Shown here piece after piece: positions 6,857-16,328 of a stretch of 64,000 nucleotides of DNA. The notes below the pieces were generated by a model that had not been told where the DNA came from, made no database searches, and was given only the letters and a program-made list of their open reading frames with translations. The first letter of the stretch is position 1; each line of letters begins with the position of its first letter. The stretch lies in the NCBI GenBank assembly GCA_964419935.1, contig CAYQQJ010000004.1, positions 62,001-126,000 of the forward strand, written 5' to 3'. A program made the position numbers and the translations under genes. Origin of the DNA: CAYQQJ01 sp964419935. GTDB taxonomy: Bacteria > Pseudomonadota > Gammaproteobacteria > Pseudomonadales > Cellvibrionaceae.

Positions 6857-9523
6857 TTAAAAACCCGCCCCCATGGTGAACTGGAAGAATTCCTCTTCGT
6901 CACCCGGGTTGGAATGCAGCGGCTTCGCGATACTGAACGTCAAGGGTCCGAATCCGGAAATCCAGGTGAGCCCGAAACCCGCTGCGGCGCTGATTCGGTC
7001 CAAAGACACGTCGTAACAACTCCGCTGATAGGTACCGCAATCGCTGTCGAATACGTTACCGGCATCGATAAACGCCGCGAACTGCATCGAACGTTGATCT
7101 TCGATGAAGGGCAGGGGCATGATCAGCTCCGCGCCGAACTCAACCAAAATGTTGCCACCAAAACTGTCTCTATCCCGATAGGTAATTGTCTCCCGGCCCA
7201 ACAGGCGGCCATCGCGACAAGGATTAACCGAGTTGCCTTCGCCCACTTCACATAATACCAGAGCCTCTCGATTGGTCGCGGCCAAACCGGTAGGGTTTCC
7301 TTCCGCGTCGTAAGTAAACTGATACTCAAAGGGCGTGGTGACATAGGTCAGCGGAGGTGTGCTCTGGGGACCCAGGCTGCTTCGGCGGAAGCCGCGCACT
7401 GAACCAAATCCACCGCCGTAAAAGTTCTCGAAGAACGGAAGGTCATCCATGTCCCCATACCCATCTCCGTAGCCGAGATTAGTACGAAGCCGCAGCGTCA
7501 ACGCGCGAGTCAGAGGTTGGAAATACTGGGCCTCAAATTCTACCTTGTAATACTGCAAGTCGCTGCCCGGCACCGTCACTTCCAGAGACAGTTGCTGAGA
7601 GTTTCCGCGTGTAGCCAGCACACCGCGGTTGAGGGTACTGCGCAACCAGCTCAGGTTGGCACTGGCGGAATCATACTCGTCGCCATATTTATCAACGAAC
7701 CCCGGTGTCTCCGTAAGCAGTCTGTCCGACGTGACGGGCATGGCATCAAAAGCAAACTCTTCCACAGCGCCATCACCATCAATGTCGCGACTCGCCAGTC
7801 CGGCCGCAATCAGTTGCGCTTGTTCGTAATCAGCCTGGCTGATATAGACGTAATCATTGGCTTCCAGATCCAGTGGCGCCGGACTCGCAATAATTTCCTG
7901 AACCGCGTAACGGCCAGTTTCAACTGCCAGATGGCTGTAACCCAGCCCAAAGTTGAGGCGCTGGATTTCAGACAGCGGATAACCGAAGTTCATCGCGAGG
8001 CCATAGGTGTCCGTGCTGTATTCCGCCACGCCAATTCGAGCGTAGTTGGTTTTGCGGAAGTAGGCGCTCAGACCACGGCTGACACCATCCGGCGTAAAGT
8101 ACGGGTCCATATAATTGAAGCTGTAAGCGGTTTGGTAATCACTGGTATTAATGGAAATACCTACCTGCTTGCCGGTACCGAACCAGTTACTCTGCTGGAT
8201 GGAGCCGCCCAGCATAAAGCCGGACCGTTCCGCGTAGCCAAGGCTCGCCTGAATGCTGCCCGATGGCTGCTCTTCCACCGTGTACTGCACGTCCATCAGG
8301 TCTGTAGAGCCAGGAACATCGGTGGTTTCAACGGTCACTTCCTTGAAGAAACCCAGTCGTTCCAGTCGCACTTTCGATTGTTCGATGCGCGCGTTTGACG
8401 CCGAGGACGCTTCCATCTGTCGCATCTCGCGGCGCAGGACTTCATCGGAGGTTTTGGTGTTGCCGCGAAACTCGATGCGGCGCACATAGACGCGCTCGGC
8501 AGGATCCACAAAAAAGGTCAACTTGACAGTTTTCTCTTCTGGATCCGGCTCCGGTATCCCTTCGACTTTCGCATTGGTATAACCCGTGTTGCCGAGAAGC
8601 GTGGTGATATATTCGGAAGAGCTGGTCATCAGTTGCTGAGAAAAGGTATCACCCTCTTTTAGCATAATAAGACGCAACAGGGTGTCCTCGTCGAAGATTG
8701 GGTCACCCGCCAACTCGACACCTGATACCGTATAGATGTCCCCTTCGGTGATATTCAGGGTGATATACACCGATTGTTTATCGGGGCTCAGAGAAACCTG
8801 GGTCGAATCGACGTTGAAATCCAGATAGCCGCGATCCAGGTAATAGGACTCAAGCGTTTCGATATCCCCCTGGAGCTTTTCCCGGGCATAGGCGTCGTTG
8901 CCGGTAATCCACGAAATCCAGTTGGTAGTACCGAGCTCGAACAGGTCCGCGAGTTCTTCGTCGTCAAATACACTGTTGCCGACGATATTGATATGTCGAA
9001 TGCCGGACTTGTCGCCTTCGTCGATCTGCACTGCAATCTTGATCTGATTGTTGGGCAGGTCCTCGATGTCCGCTTCCACGGTTGCGCCGTAGCGACCCTG
9101 GGAAATGTACTGACGCCGCAGCTCGCGCAGGATACCATCGAGCGTGTCCTGCTGAAAAATCTGCCCCTCTTCGAGACCGTTCTCGGACATCACATCCGTC
9201 AAGGCTTCGGTCTTGATCGCTTTGTTGCCGTCAATGGTCAGCTCACTGATGGCGGGTCGCTCAGCCACAGTCACAATCAGAATATTGCCGTCGTGGGCGA
9301 TGTCGACGTCGGTAAACAAACCCGTGGCAAACAGAGAGCGAATGGCGTTGCGGATATTGCCTGTGTCGGCAATGTCTCCAGTCTGCAAAGGCAACGCAGC
9401 GAATACCGGACCCGCGGAAACCCTCTGTAGGCCTTCAACACGAATGTCTTCAATGCGGAAGGTTTGAGCAACAACCACGGCTGACAGACAAGCCAGGGTG
9501 AGAAAGACTAACAAGCGCTTCAT
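6857..9523 (-). CDS. bamA: Outer membrane protein assembly factor BamA
   Basis: This 888-residue Omp85 protein is the central subunit of the BAM complex, which inserts beta-barrel proteins in the outer membrane. It has a signal peptide (MKRLLVFLTLACLSAVVVAQ), then five POTRA repeats (to about residue 420) and a C-terminal 16-strand barrel ending in ...FTMGAGF with the expected aromatic terminus. The loop-6 VRGF motif appears as GFGSVRGFRR. It is longer than the roughly 810-residue E. coli protein: one insertion before residue 600 carries a DIDGDGAVEEF calcium-loop-like motif, and another follows VRGF with a cysteine pair. The upstream ATG at 9622 would put residues before the signal peptide, so 9523 is preferred. 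rseP is upstream and the Skp-like gene downstream. Confidence 0.95.
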   Translation of the reverse strand: MKRLLVFLTLACLSAVVVAQTFRIEDIRVEGLQRVSAGPVFAALPLQTGDIADTGNIRNAIRSLFATGLFTDVDIAHDGNILIVTVAERPAISELTIDGNKAIKTEALTDVMSENGLEEGQIFQQDTLDGILRELRRQYISQGRYGATVEADIEDLPNNQIKIAVQIDEGDKSGIRHINIVGNSVFDDEELADLFELGTTNWISWITGNDAYAREKLQGDIETLESYYLDRGYLDFNVDSTQVSLSPDKQSVYITLNITEGDIYTVSGVELAGDPIFDEDTLLRLIMLKEGDTFSQQLMTSSSEYITTLLGNTGYTNAKVEGIPEPDPEEKTVKLTFFVDPAERVYVRRIEFRGNTKTSDEVLRREMRQMEASSASNARIEQSKVRLERLGFFKEVTVETTDVPGSTDLMDVQYTVEEQPSGSIQASLGYAERSGFMLGGSIQQSNWFGTGKQVGISINTSDYQTAYSFNYMDPYFTPDGVSRGLSAYFRKTNYARIGVAEYSTDTYGLAMNFGYPLSEIQRLNFGLGYSHLAVETGRYAVQEIIASPAPLDLEANDYVYISQADYEQAQLIAAGLASRDIDGDGAVEEFAFDAMPVTSDRLLTETPGFVDKYGDEYDSASANLSWLRSTLNRGVLATRGNSQQLSLEVTVPGSDLQYYKVEFEAQYFQPLTRALTLRLRTNLGYGDGYGDMDDLPFFENFYGGGFGSVRGFRRSSLGPQSTPPLTYVTTPFEYQFTYDAEGNPTGLAATNREALVLCEVGEGNSVNPCRDGRLLGRETITYRDRDSFGGNILVEFGAELIMPLPFIEDQRSMQFAAFIDAGNVFDSDCGTYQRSCYDVSLDRISAAAGFGLTWISGFGPLTFSIAKPLHSNPGDEEEFFQFTMGAGF

Positions 9524-9695
9524 AGTATCGATGGGTTTCACTACCTGATGGATTCTTGTTTTAGCGACCCCGGATGATTTCCGGTTTCTGTGAATGTCGA
9601 CCACGCCCCCTCCATGAGTCATTCAGGCTCATGTGGCGAATGTCCCGCCAGCGCCCCAACAACCTGCTCGCCATACTGCAACGAAAGCACCGGAA

Positions 9696-11051
9696 TCAAA
9701 GACGCAAAATATCGTTATAAAAAGCGACCACCATCACACCGAATAGCACCACCATTCCAGCCTGATAGCCCAGCATTTGTATTCGCTCAGAAACGGGGCT
9801 GCCTTTGAAGGCCTCGATTGCACAATACAGGATATGCCCCCCGTCCAGAACCGGGATCGGCAACAGATTGAACACTGCGAGATAAACACTCAGGATGGCG
9901 AGAAACTGGATGTAATACTCCGCTCCCGCTCTGGCGGAATCGCCCGCCACTTTAGCAATGCCGATCGGACCACTCAAGTTTTTAGTGGAAATCTCCCCCA
10001 AAAACAGCTTTTGCACCGATACCAGGATGAAGTGGACGTTATCACCGATCTCATCCATGCTTTTTGCCAGCGCCCCCAGCACACCGTAGTGCTCCTTGCG
10101 CAGCATGCTTTCGGGCCAGGTCGGCATCTGTACTCCCATGCCCACCTGCCCTACTTGCTGCCCTTGATCATCCACGGCCTCTGGGGTGACTTGCAGCAGC
10201 ACTTCAGAGCCGTCCCGGGAAACCAGCACAGCAATGGGCTCGCCGGGACGGTTGCGTACGTATGTGACCCATGCCGGCCAACTGTTAAGTACCTCGCCAT
10301 CAACGCGCAGCAGCTCATCATTCGGCAGGAATCCTGCCCGTTCGGCTGGACTGGACGGTACAACAGTCTCAATGGTTTTGCCTAAGGTGGGCTGATAGAA
10401 GGTCAGGCCCAAACCAGCTATGGGATCCGGTTCTTCCACCCCTCGGAGCCAATCAACCAAGGTCACTTCGGATTCATAGATAACATCGGAATCAGGATAG
10501 CGTGTCGCCAACTGCAAGTCGCCGGACTCGCCCAGGCGCAACATCAACTGCTTCAGAACCGCCTGGCGTGTGGGGGTAGGCACACCATCAACAGCAACAA
10601 TCTCCTGGCCGTGTTCCAGACCGAGCCTCGCCGCCAGTGAATCGGCTTCAGTTTCGCCAACAATAGGCGCCAGGCCGGTGCTGCCTTGGAGGAAAAGTCC
10701 CCAAAACACGATTATTGCCAGCAGGAAGTTAGCGACAGGTCCCGCTGCCGCGATGGCCATTCTTTTCCAGACGGACTGCCGGTTGAAAGTGAGGTGCAGG
10801 TCTTCCTGCGCGACTTCCCCCTCGCGCTCATCAAGCATCTTGACGTATCCGCCGAGAGGTATGGCAGCTAAGGCAAATTCAGTGCCGTGGCGGTCGTACC
10901 AGCGCCACAAGGGTTTGCCAAACCCGACCGAAAAGCGCAATACCTTAACGCCGCAACGACGGGCAACGTAGAAGTGACCAAATTCGTGGATGGTAACCAA
11001 TATAATCAGGACCAGCAAAAACCAGCCGATCGTCAAAAGCACGTCTATCAC
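9696..11051 (-). CDS. rseP: RIP metalloprotease RseP (site-2 protease)
   Basis: This 451-residue intramembrane zinc metalloprotease cleaves anti-sigma factor RseA in the sigma-E envelope stress pathway. The HExxH active site is HEFGH at residues 22-26, in the first transmembrane helix. Two tandem PDZ domains occupy the middle (about 110-190 and 200-290, the latter with SSPAERAGFLPNDELLRVDG). The third zinc-ligand motif NLLPIPVLDGGH is near residue 395. C-terminal membrane helices end in VVLFGVMVVAFYNDILRL. Length matches E. coli RseP. It lies upstream of bamA with a 172-bp gap, linking envelope stress sensing with barrel assembly. Confidence 0.96.
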   Translation of the reverse strand: MIDVLLTIGWFLLVLIILVTIHEFGHFYVARRCGVKVLRFSVGFGKPLWRWYDRHGTEFALAAIPLGGYVKMLDEREGEVAQEDLHLTFNRQSVWKRMAIAAAGPVANFLLAIIVFWGLFLQGSTGLAPIVGETEADSLAARLGLEHGQEIVAVDGVPTPTRQAVLKQLMLRLGESGDLQLATRYPDSDVIYESEVTLVDWLRGVEEPDPIAGLGLTFYQPTLGKTIETVVPSSPAERAGFLPNDELLRVDGEVLNSWPAWVTYVRNRPGEPIAVLVSRDGSEVLLQVTPEAVDDQGQQVGQVGMGVQMPTWPESMLRKEHYGVLGALAKSMDEIGDNVHFILVSVQKLFLGEISTKNLSGPIGIAKVAGDSARAGAEYYIQFLAILSVYLAVFNLLPIPVLDGGHILYCAIEAFKGSPVSERIQMLGYQAGMVVLFGVMVVAFYNDILRL

Positions 11052-11171
11052 TGCAACACCACGCTCATAATCACGCTATTTCTTGTACAACCTTCTCGCA
11101 TGGCTTCTTCCGTTGCCGCTTAGGATGCTGTTAGCCACCGGCACAGTAGACCACCTTAGTCCGATCGCATC

Positions 11172-12380
11172 CTAGAGACGCACCAGCCGGGCACTCGCAA
11201 GCGCCCGCGCTTCCAGGTCGGCTTCTTTGACCGCGTCGAGGCTGGTCGGTTCGCTATTGGGCCAAATATCCATCACGGCAGCAATAAGGTCACTGATACC
11301 GGTAAATTTCAACTGTCCAGTCAGGAAGCTCGCCACAGCCACCTCGTTCGCGGCGTTAAGCGCCGTCGGTGCCGTACCACCGGCTCTCATCGCCTCCATA
11401 GCCAGGTGCAGACAGGGGAACCGCTGCAAATCCGGCTCGGAGAACTCCAGCGCAGCCAACTGGCGAAAATCCAGACTGGGGACCCGCGACTCTATCCGCT
11501 CCGGCCACGACAGGCAATGGGCAATTGGTGTGCGCATATCCGGATTGCCCAACTGGGCCAGCACGGATCCGTCCAGGTATTCCACCATGGAGTGCACAAT
11601 GCTCTGCGGGTGCACCACCACCTCGATGTCCTCGGGCCGCGCGCGAAACAACCAGCAGGCCTCGATGAATTCCAGCCCTTTATTCATCATGGTGGCGGAG
11701 TCGACGGAGATTTTTCGTCCCATCGACCAATTCGGGTGAGCGCAGGCCTGGTCGGGGGTGATATCCCCGAGCTCGTCCCGTGGCGTCAGCCGAAAAGGCC
11801 CGCCGGAGCCGGTTAACAGTATGCGGCGCACCCCGGCCCCCGCGAGGCAGGTGTAACCCAGGGGCAGACACTGAAAGATGGCGTTGTGCTCACTGTCGAC
11901 CGGCATGAGGGTGGCGCCGCTGTCAGCGATGGCGTTCATAAAAAGTTGCCCCGCCATCACCAAGGATTCTTTATTGGCCAGCAGAACACGTTTCGCCGCA
12001 TTCACCGCGGCGAGAGTCGGCTCCAGCCCAGCGGCGCCAACAATAGCCGCCACCACAAGATCAACCTCATCCGCGGCCGCCACCTGGTTCAGTGCCGCAT
12101 CGCCTTCCAGCACTTCAACGTCACAACCCGCCTCAAGGAGTTTGCCGCGTAGTTCTGCTGCCAGAGCTGCATCGCGCAATACTGCATACTTTGGCTGAAA
12201 TACACGACACTGCTCAAATAAAACATCCGTTTGCTGATGAGCCGTGAGGGCGTACAGACGAAAGCGATCGGGGTGGGCAGCTATCACATCCAGGGTACTG
12301 AGGCCAATGGACCCCGTTGAACCGAGCACCGTCACCCATTGGCGATGCCCCGTGTCAGCGCGGGAAGCTGCGTCAATCAC
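11172..12380 (-). CDS. dxr: 1-deoxy-D-xylulose 5-phosphate reductoisomerase
   Basis: This 402-residue enzyme converts DXP to MEP using NADPH, the committed step of the non-mevalonate isoprenoid pathway. The N-terminal WVTVLGSTGSIGLSTLDVIA is the NADPH-binding loop; AANKESLVMAGQ and PVDSEHNAIFQCL carry metal and substrate ligands; GRKISVDSATMMNKGLEFIEA is the family signature. The frame stays open far upstream, but the family-length start is a GTG at 12380 whose GTGA overlaps the cdsA stop, indicating translational coupling. It feeds UppS, encoded two genes upstream. Confidence 0.95.
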   Translation of the reverse strand: MIDAASRADTGHRQWVTVLGSTGSIGLSTLDVIAAHPDRFRLYALTAHQQTDVLFEQCRVFQPKYAVLRDAALAAELRGKLLEAGCDVEVLEGDAALNQVAAADEVDLVVAAIVGAAGLEPTLAAVNAAKRVLLANKESLVMAGQLFMNAIADSGATLMPVDSEHNAIFQCLPLGYTCLAGAGVRRILLTGSGGPFRLTPRDELGDITPDQACAHPNWSMGRKISVDSATMMNKGLEFIEACWLFRARPEDIEVVVHPQSIVHSMVEYLDGSVLAQLGNPDMRTPIAHCLSWPERIESRVPSLDFRQLAALEFSEPDLQRFPCLHLAMEAMRAGGTAPTALNAANEVAVASFLTGQLKFTGISDLIAAVMDIWPNSEPTSLDAVKEADLEARALASARLVRL

Positions 12381-13198
12381 AACTGCAAGCCTGTAACGAT
12401 CACGGCCAATGTATAGACAGGTACCGCCGCCGCCAACCCATCGACGCGATCCAGTATGCCGCCGTGGCCGGGCAAAATATGACCACTGTCCTTCACACCG
12501 CAATAGCGTTTGACCATGCTTTCCAATAGATCTCCGAGCACGGAAACCAGCGCCGTAGGCACAACAATAACAACTACCGTCAGCCACTGGGCGTGCCCCC
12601 AGAGGGCATTCACCACCAGTGCCACCAGCAATGCGGTGGCCAAGCCGCCGAAAACGCCTTCCCAGGACTTACCCGGACTCACCACAGGTGCCAGCTTGCG
12701 TTTGCCGAAGGCACGGCCGAAAAAATAGGCGCCAATATCGGCACAAGCCACAATCAGAACAACCAGCAGAATAAGCCATGCGCCCTCAGGCTGCAGGCGC
12801 AAATGTACCAGGCTGACCCATGCCGGCAGCAGGACCAGCCAGCCCATAAGGCTGCGCAATACGGGTTTGCCCCACAACAATGCGCTGGAGGGATAACCCT
12901 GCACCCATAGCAACGCCAGCGCCCACCAGCCGCACACGACCACGAGCGCCGAGCGCAGGAGGCCCGGATCCTCCCGCACCAGCCACCAGGCCAGTAACAG
13001 CCCCAAAACGATTGAAAGACCGAGATAAGCGAGGCGCTGTGAACGAGGTGTCCAGCCCGCGAGTCCTGCCCATTCCCATACCGCCAGGCACATTACCACT
13101 CCCACGAAGGCAGAGAAGACATACCAGGGACTGAGCAATAACAGCGAAAGAAACAGCGCTGCCAGTAGCGCGGCAGTGACGACACGTTGTTTAAGCAC
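12377..13198 (-). CDS. cdsA: Phosphatidate cytidylyltransferase
   Basis: This 273-residue polytopic inner-membrane enzyme makes CDP-diacylglycerol from CTP and phosphatidic acid for phospholipid synthesis. It has about eight hydrophobic segments. The CDP-diglyceride synthase signature is complete near the C-terminus: SVLGDLLESMVKRYCGVKD followed by GHILPGHGGILDRVDGL. I place the start at GTG 13198 (VLKQRVVTAALL), which overlaps the uppS stop by eight bases; an ATG far upstream would lie deep inside uppS. The 3' end overlaps the dxr start by four bases. It is the middle of a tightly coupled uppS-cdsA-dxr trio. Confidence 0.94.
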   Translation of the reverse strand: MLKQRVVTAALLAALFLSLLLLSPWYVFSAFVGVVMCLAVWEWAGLAGWTPRSQRLAYLGLSIVLGLLLAWWLVREDPGLLRSALVVVCGWWALALLWVQGYPSSALLWGKPVLRSLMGWLVLLPAWVSLVHLRLQPEGAWLILLVVLIVACADIGAYFFGRAFGKRKLAPVVSPGKSWEGVFGGLATALLVALVVNALWGHAQWLTVVVIVVPTALVSVLGDLLESMVKRYCGVKDSGHILPGHGGILDRVDGLAAAVPVYTLAVIVTGLQL

Positions 13199-13925
13199 CG
13201 GCAAAATCCTGTACCAGCTGATCGCCGGTTCGGCCAAAGCGCCGTTGGCGCTTATAGAAATCAGCGACGGCATCATCGAGTGCCGCACTGTCGAATTCAG
13301 GCCACAGCAATTCGCTGAAATAGAATTCAGCGTATGCGGCCTGCCACAACAAAAAGTTGGATATGCGAATTTCGCCGCCAGTGCGGATCAGGAGATCCAG
13401 GGGTGGCAGGTCAGCAGTGGAGATACCCGCATCGAGCTTTTCCTCGTCGATGTCGGCAGGCGCGAGCTCGCCATCCAACACAGCCTGTGCGAGCTTTTGA
13501 GCAGACTGGGCGATATCCCATCGGCCGCCATAATCGGCGGCAATCACCAAAGTAGCGTCACCTTCGCAGGCGATGCTTTCGGCCTCCTCAATGGCGCGCA
13601 ACAACCGCGGGCTGAAGCGAGCCCGATTGCCGATCACCTTCAGGATGACCTTTTCCTTGGCCAGCTGCCGCGCTTCCTTTTTCAGATAGTTGTAAAACAG
13701 GCCCATCAATGCCTCCACCTCTTTCGGCGGGCGGCGCCAGTTTTCACTGCTGAACGCGAACAGGGTCAGCACTTCAACGCCATGGCTGCGGCAGGCTTTC
13801 AACATATCCCGAATACGCTCAACACCGGCCTTATGACCGGCAATTCCCTGCTTTCCGGCCTGTTTGGCCCAGCGGTTATTGCCGTCCATGATAATACCGA
13901 CGTGACGCAAACTCGTGGCACTCAA
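13191..13925 (-). CDS. uppS: Undecaprenyl diphosphate synthase
   Basis: This 244-residue cis-prenyltransferase builds C55 undecaprenyl diphosphate, the lipid carrier for peptidoglycan and polysaccharides. The diagnostic HVGIIMDGNNRWAK contains the catalytic Asp; LTLFAFSSENWRRPPKEV, the LLIRTGGEIRISNFLLWQ segment and AYAEFYFSELLWPEFD follow in family order. The start is TTG at 13925: a strong GGGGAGG lies nine bases upstream and no ATG fits between it and the conserved motif. It is 31 bp downstream of frr and overlaps cdsA. Confidence 0.95.
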   Translation of the reverse strand: MSATSLRHVGIIMDGNNRWAKQAGKQGIAGHKAGVERIRDMLKACRSHGVEVLTLFAFSSENWRRPPKEVEALMGLFYNYLKKEARQLAKEKVILKVIGNRARFSPRLLRAIEEAESIACEGDATLVIAADYGGRWDIAQSAQKLAQAVLDGELAPADIDEEKLDAGISTADLPPLDLLIRTGGEIRISNFLLWQAAYAEFYFSELLWPEFDSAALDDAVADFYKRQRRFGRTGDQLVQDFAGA

Positions 13926-13956
13926 ATCGCTAAACCTCCCCTGCCGACGGCGATCA

Positions 13957-14514
13957 TCAGATCTCCATCAAGTCCTTTTCTTTGACCGCCAGCGCGGCAT
14001 CCACATCCGCGACGTATTTGTCAGTGATCTTTTGAATGGCATCACCGGCGCGACGCTCATCATCTTCACTGATTTCCTTTTCTTTCAAGAGTTCTTTCAC
14101 TGTCCCCAATGCGTCGCGGCGGATATTGCGCACCGACACACGTGCGGCTTCAGCCTCGGAGCGAGCCTGTTTGATATAGCCCTTGCGCGTCTCTTCCGTG
14201 AGCGCGGGCATCGGCAGGCGGATCAACTCACCCATGGTAGACGGGTTGAGCCCCAGGTCCGACTTCATGATGGCTTTTTCAATGTCGGGCACCATCGATT
14301 TGTCCCAGGCACTGATCGACAATGTGCGCGCATCCAGGATAGACACATTGGCCACTTGGGTCAGCGGTGTGTCACTGCCGTAGTAAGACACACTGATACC
14401 ATCGAGAATACTCGGGTGGGCACGACCGGTGCGGATCTTGTTGAAGTGCACGGCCAGCACCTCAAGACTTTTGGCCATGCGCTCTTCAGCATCTTTTTTT
14501 ATGTCGTTTATCAT
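13957..14514 (-). CDS. frr: Ribosome recycling factor
   Basis: This 185-residue two-domain tRNA mimic works with EF-G to split post-termination ribosomes. Visible landmarks are KIRTGRAHPSILDGISVSYYG, PLTQVANVSILDARTLSI, NPSTMGELIRLPMPALTEE and RVSVRNIRRDALGTVK. Length matches E. coli exactly. It is three bases downstream of pyrH and so in the same transcript. The start MINDIKKDAEERM is standard. Confidence 0.97.
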   Translation of the reverse strand: MINDIKKDAEERMAKSLEVLAVHFNKIRTGRAHPSILDGISVSYYGSDTPLTQVANVSILDARTLSISAWDKSMVPDIEKAIMKSDLGLNPSTMGELIRLPMPALTEETRKGYIKQARSEAEAARVSVRNIRRDALGTVKELLKEKEISEDDERRAGDAIQKITDKYVADVDAALAVKEKDLMEI

Positions 14515-14517
14515 CGA

Positions 14518-15249
14518 TCATTTTTCCTCTTCAATAAGGGTGCCTTCATTGCCACCAACCACAATGTTCAGCAAAGCACCCGGACGTCCCATTTGAAAGA
14601 CTCTGACCGGCAAGCCGTGTTCCTGACACAGGCATATGGCCGTCAGGTCCATGACCTCCAACTTTTCAGTCAGCACTTGGTCGTATGACAGGCTCTCGTA
14701 ACGGGTTGCGGTGGGATCTTTCATGGGATCAGCGGTGTATACACCATCCACCTTGGTCGCCTTCAACACGATTTCAGCCTCCACTTCAATACCGCGAAGA
14801 CAGGCGGCGGAATCCGTGGTGAAAAACGGGTTGCCGGTTCCTGCAGAGAAGATAACCACCTCTCCGGCGTCCAGCAGGCGGATGGCGCGGCGGCGATCAT
14901 AATGCTCCACCACGCCGCTCATGGGTATGGCGGACATCACATTGGATGAAATATTGGAACGTTCCAAAGCGTCGCGCATGGCCAGCGCGTTCATCACGGT
15001 GGCCAGCATGCCCATGTGGTCGCCGGTCACGCGATCGAGGCCAGCCTTGTTCAAGGCCGCACCACGAAACAGGTTGCCGCCACCAATAACCAGCCCGACC
15101 TGCACGCCGATCCCAACCAGCTGACCGATTTCCAAAGCCATTTTATCGAGTACTTTGGGGTCGATCCCGAAGCCCTCCTCCCCCATTAACTGCTCACCGC
15201 TTAGCTTGAGCAGAATGCGTTTGTATTTCCTGTCCCGAGGGCTGGGCAT
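14518..15249 (-). CDS. pyrH: UMP kinase
   Basis: This 243-residue hexameric amino-acid-kinase-fold enzyme phosphorylates UMP to UDP. Landmarks are KLSGEQLMGEEGFGIDP, VGLVIGGGNLFRG, GDHMGMLATVMNALAM and FSAGTGNPFFTTDSAACLR. A hairpin with T runs on both sides (15291-15322) lies upstream, separating it from tsf. Thus pyrH-frr-uppS-cdsA-dxr probably has its own promoter in the 180-bp gap. Confidence 0.97.
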   Translation of the reverse strand: MPSPRDRKYKRILLKLSGEQLMGEEGFGIDPKVLDKMALEIGQLVGIGVQVGLVIGGGNLFRGAALNKAGLDRVTGDHMGMLATVMNALAMRDALERSNISSNVMSAIPMSGVVEHYDRRRAIRLLDAGEVVIFSAGTGNPFFTTDSAACLRGIEVEAEIVLKATKVDGVYTADPMKDPTATRYESLSYDQVLTEKLEVMDLTAICLCQEHGLPVRVFQMGRPGALLNIVVGGNEGTLIEEEK

Positions 15250-15290
15250 AGCTAGATCTCCGCGCGAAAAATTTGCAGAAGTTTAACAGC

Positions 15291-15322
15291 AAAAAGGCGG
15301 GAGATGCGACTCCCGCCTTTTT
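15291..15322 (-). terminator. Bidirectional-looking intrinsic terminator after tsf
   Basis: A perfect 13-bp inverted repeat, AAAAAGGCGGGAG then a 6-base loop then its complement, lies 106 bases past the tsf stop. A GC-rich stem flanked by A and T runs reads as an intrinsic terminator on either strand. On the minus strand it would end rpsB-tsf transcription before pyrH. Confidence 0.8.
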
Positions 15323-15428
15323 CATTTCAGCACGTCACGAAGCGTGACATTCGCTGGAGTCGCTGCGAAATCAGCGGTATGTCGGGGCATTTTGCCCGCA
15401 AACACAGCGCCCGCAGCTCACCAATGAC

Positions 15429-16298
15429 TTACTGACCTTTGGATGCCGCTACCTGAGCAGCAACTTCAGCCGCGAAGTCATCAACTTTCTTCTCGATGCC
15501 TTCACCCACTTCAAAGCGCAGGAAGCTCACCACTTCAGCACCATTATCCTTGGCAAGCTGAGCTACTGTCTGGTCCGGATTTTTGACAAATGGCTGGTCA
15601 AGCAGGCTATTTTCCTTGAGGAACTTGTTGATACGTCCGCCCATCATCTTCTCAACGATTTCCGCAGGCTTGCCTTCCATATCCGGCTGCGCCTTGATGA
15701 TCTCTTTCTCTTTCTCAACCACGTCGGCAGGCATGTCTTCACCGCGAACCACTTGCGGATTCACTGCAGCAACGTGCATGGCAACATCCTTGGCCAACTC
15801 GGCATTACCACCGCGCAACTCCGTCAACACGGCAATGCGGTTGTTGGAGTGCACATAGGCACCTACAACGTCAGCTTCGATGAGGGCAACACGGCGCACA
15901 CCAATATTTTCACCGATTTTCTGTACCAAGGCTTCGCGGGCAGACTCCAGCTCGCCGGCCATAAGCGCAGCAACATCGGTCTGTTTTTCGGCAAACGCCT
16001 TCTCCAGCACGGTGTTCACAAATGACAGGAAGTTATCATCGCGGGCAACAAAGTCCGTCTCACTATTCACTTCCAGCAACACACCGTAGCTGCCATCATC
16101 GGCCACTTTCGCTGCCACAACGCCTTCGGCGGCTGTGCGGTCAGCTTTTTTGGCGGCCTTGAGACCACTTTCTTTGCGCAGGTTGTCGATCGCCGTCTCG
16201 ATGCTGCCGTCAGCCTCGACCAGCGCCTTCTTGCATTCCATCATGCCGAGGCCAGTGCGCTCGCGCAGCTCTTTTACAAGAGAAGCAGAAATTGCCAT
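15429..16298 (-). CDS. tsf: Elongation factor Ts
   Basis: This 289-residue protein is the guanine nucleotide exchange factor of EF-Tu. The N-terminal module ASLVKELRERTGLGMMECKKAL and the core TDFVARDDNFLSFVN contain the EF-Tu-contacting Asp-Phe pair. The dimerisation and C-terminal modules follow, ending SFLRFEVGEGIEKKVDDFAAE. The frame is open upstream into the intergenic hairpin, but ATG at 16298 gives the universal MAISASLVKELR start, with a purine-rich site before it. It follows rpsB with a terminator-like hairpin in the gap. Confidence 0.97.
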   Translation of the reverse strand: MAISASLVKELRERTGLGMMECKKALVEADGSIETAIDNLRKESGLKAAKKADRTAAEGVVAAKVADDGSYGVLLEVNSETDFVARDDNFLSFVNTVLEKAFAEKQTDVAALMAGELESAREALVQKIGENIGVRRVALIEADVVGAYVHSNNRIAVLTELRGGNAELAKDVAMHVAAVNPQVVRGEDMPADVVEKEKEIIKAQPDMEGKPAEIVEKMMGGRINKFLKENSLLDQPFVKNPDQTVAQLAKDNGAEVVSFLRFEVGEGIEKKVDDFAAEVAAQVAASKGQ

Positions 16299-16328
16299 GA
16301 TTTTTTCCTCAATCTTCATGTTCGATAT

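Noticed and set aside
7517..8398. Long plus-strand open frame inside bamA
   Set aside because: It is antisense to a clear BamA barrel; its composition follows bamA codon bias and it has no recognisable domain.
8774..9430. 218-codon plus-strand frame opposite the BamA POTRA region
   Set aside because: It is a shadow of the bamA coding sequence, with no ribosome-binding site or family resemblance.
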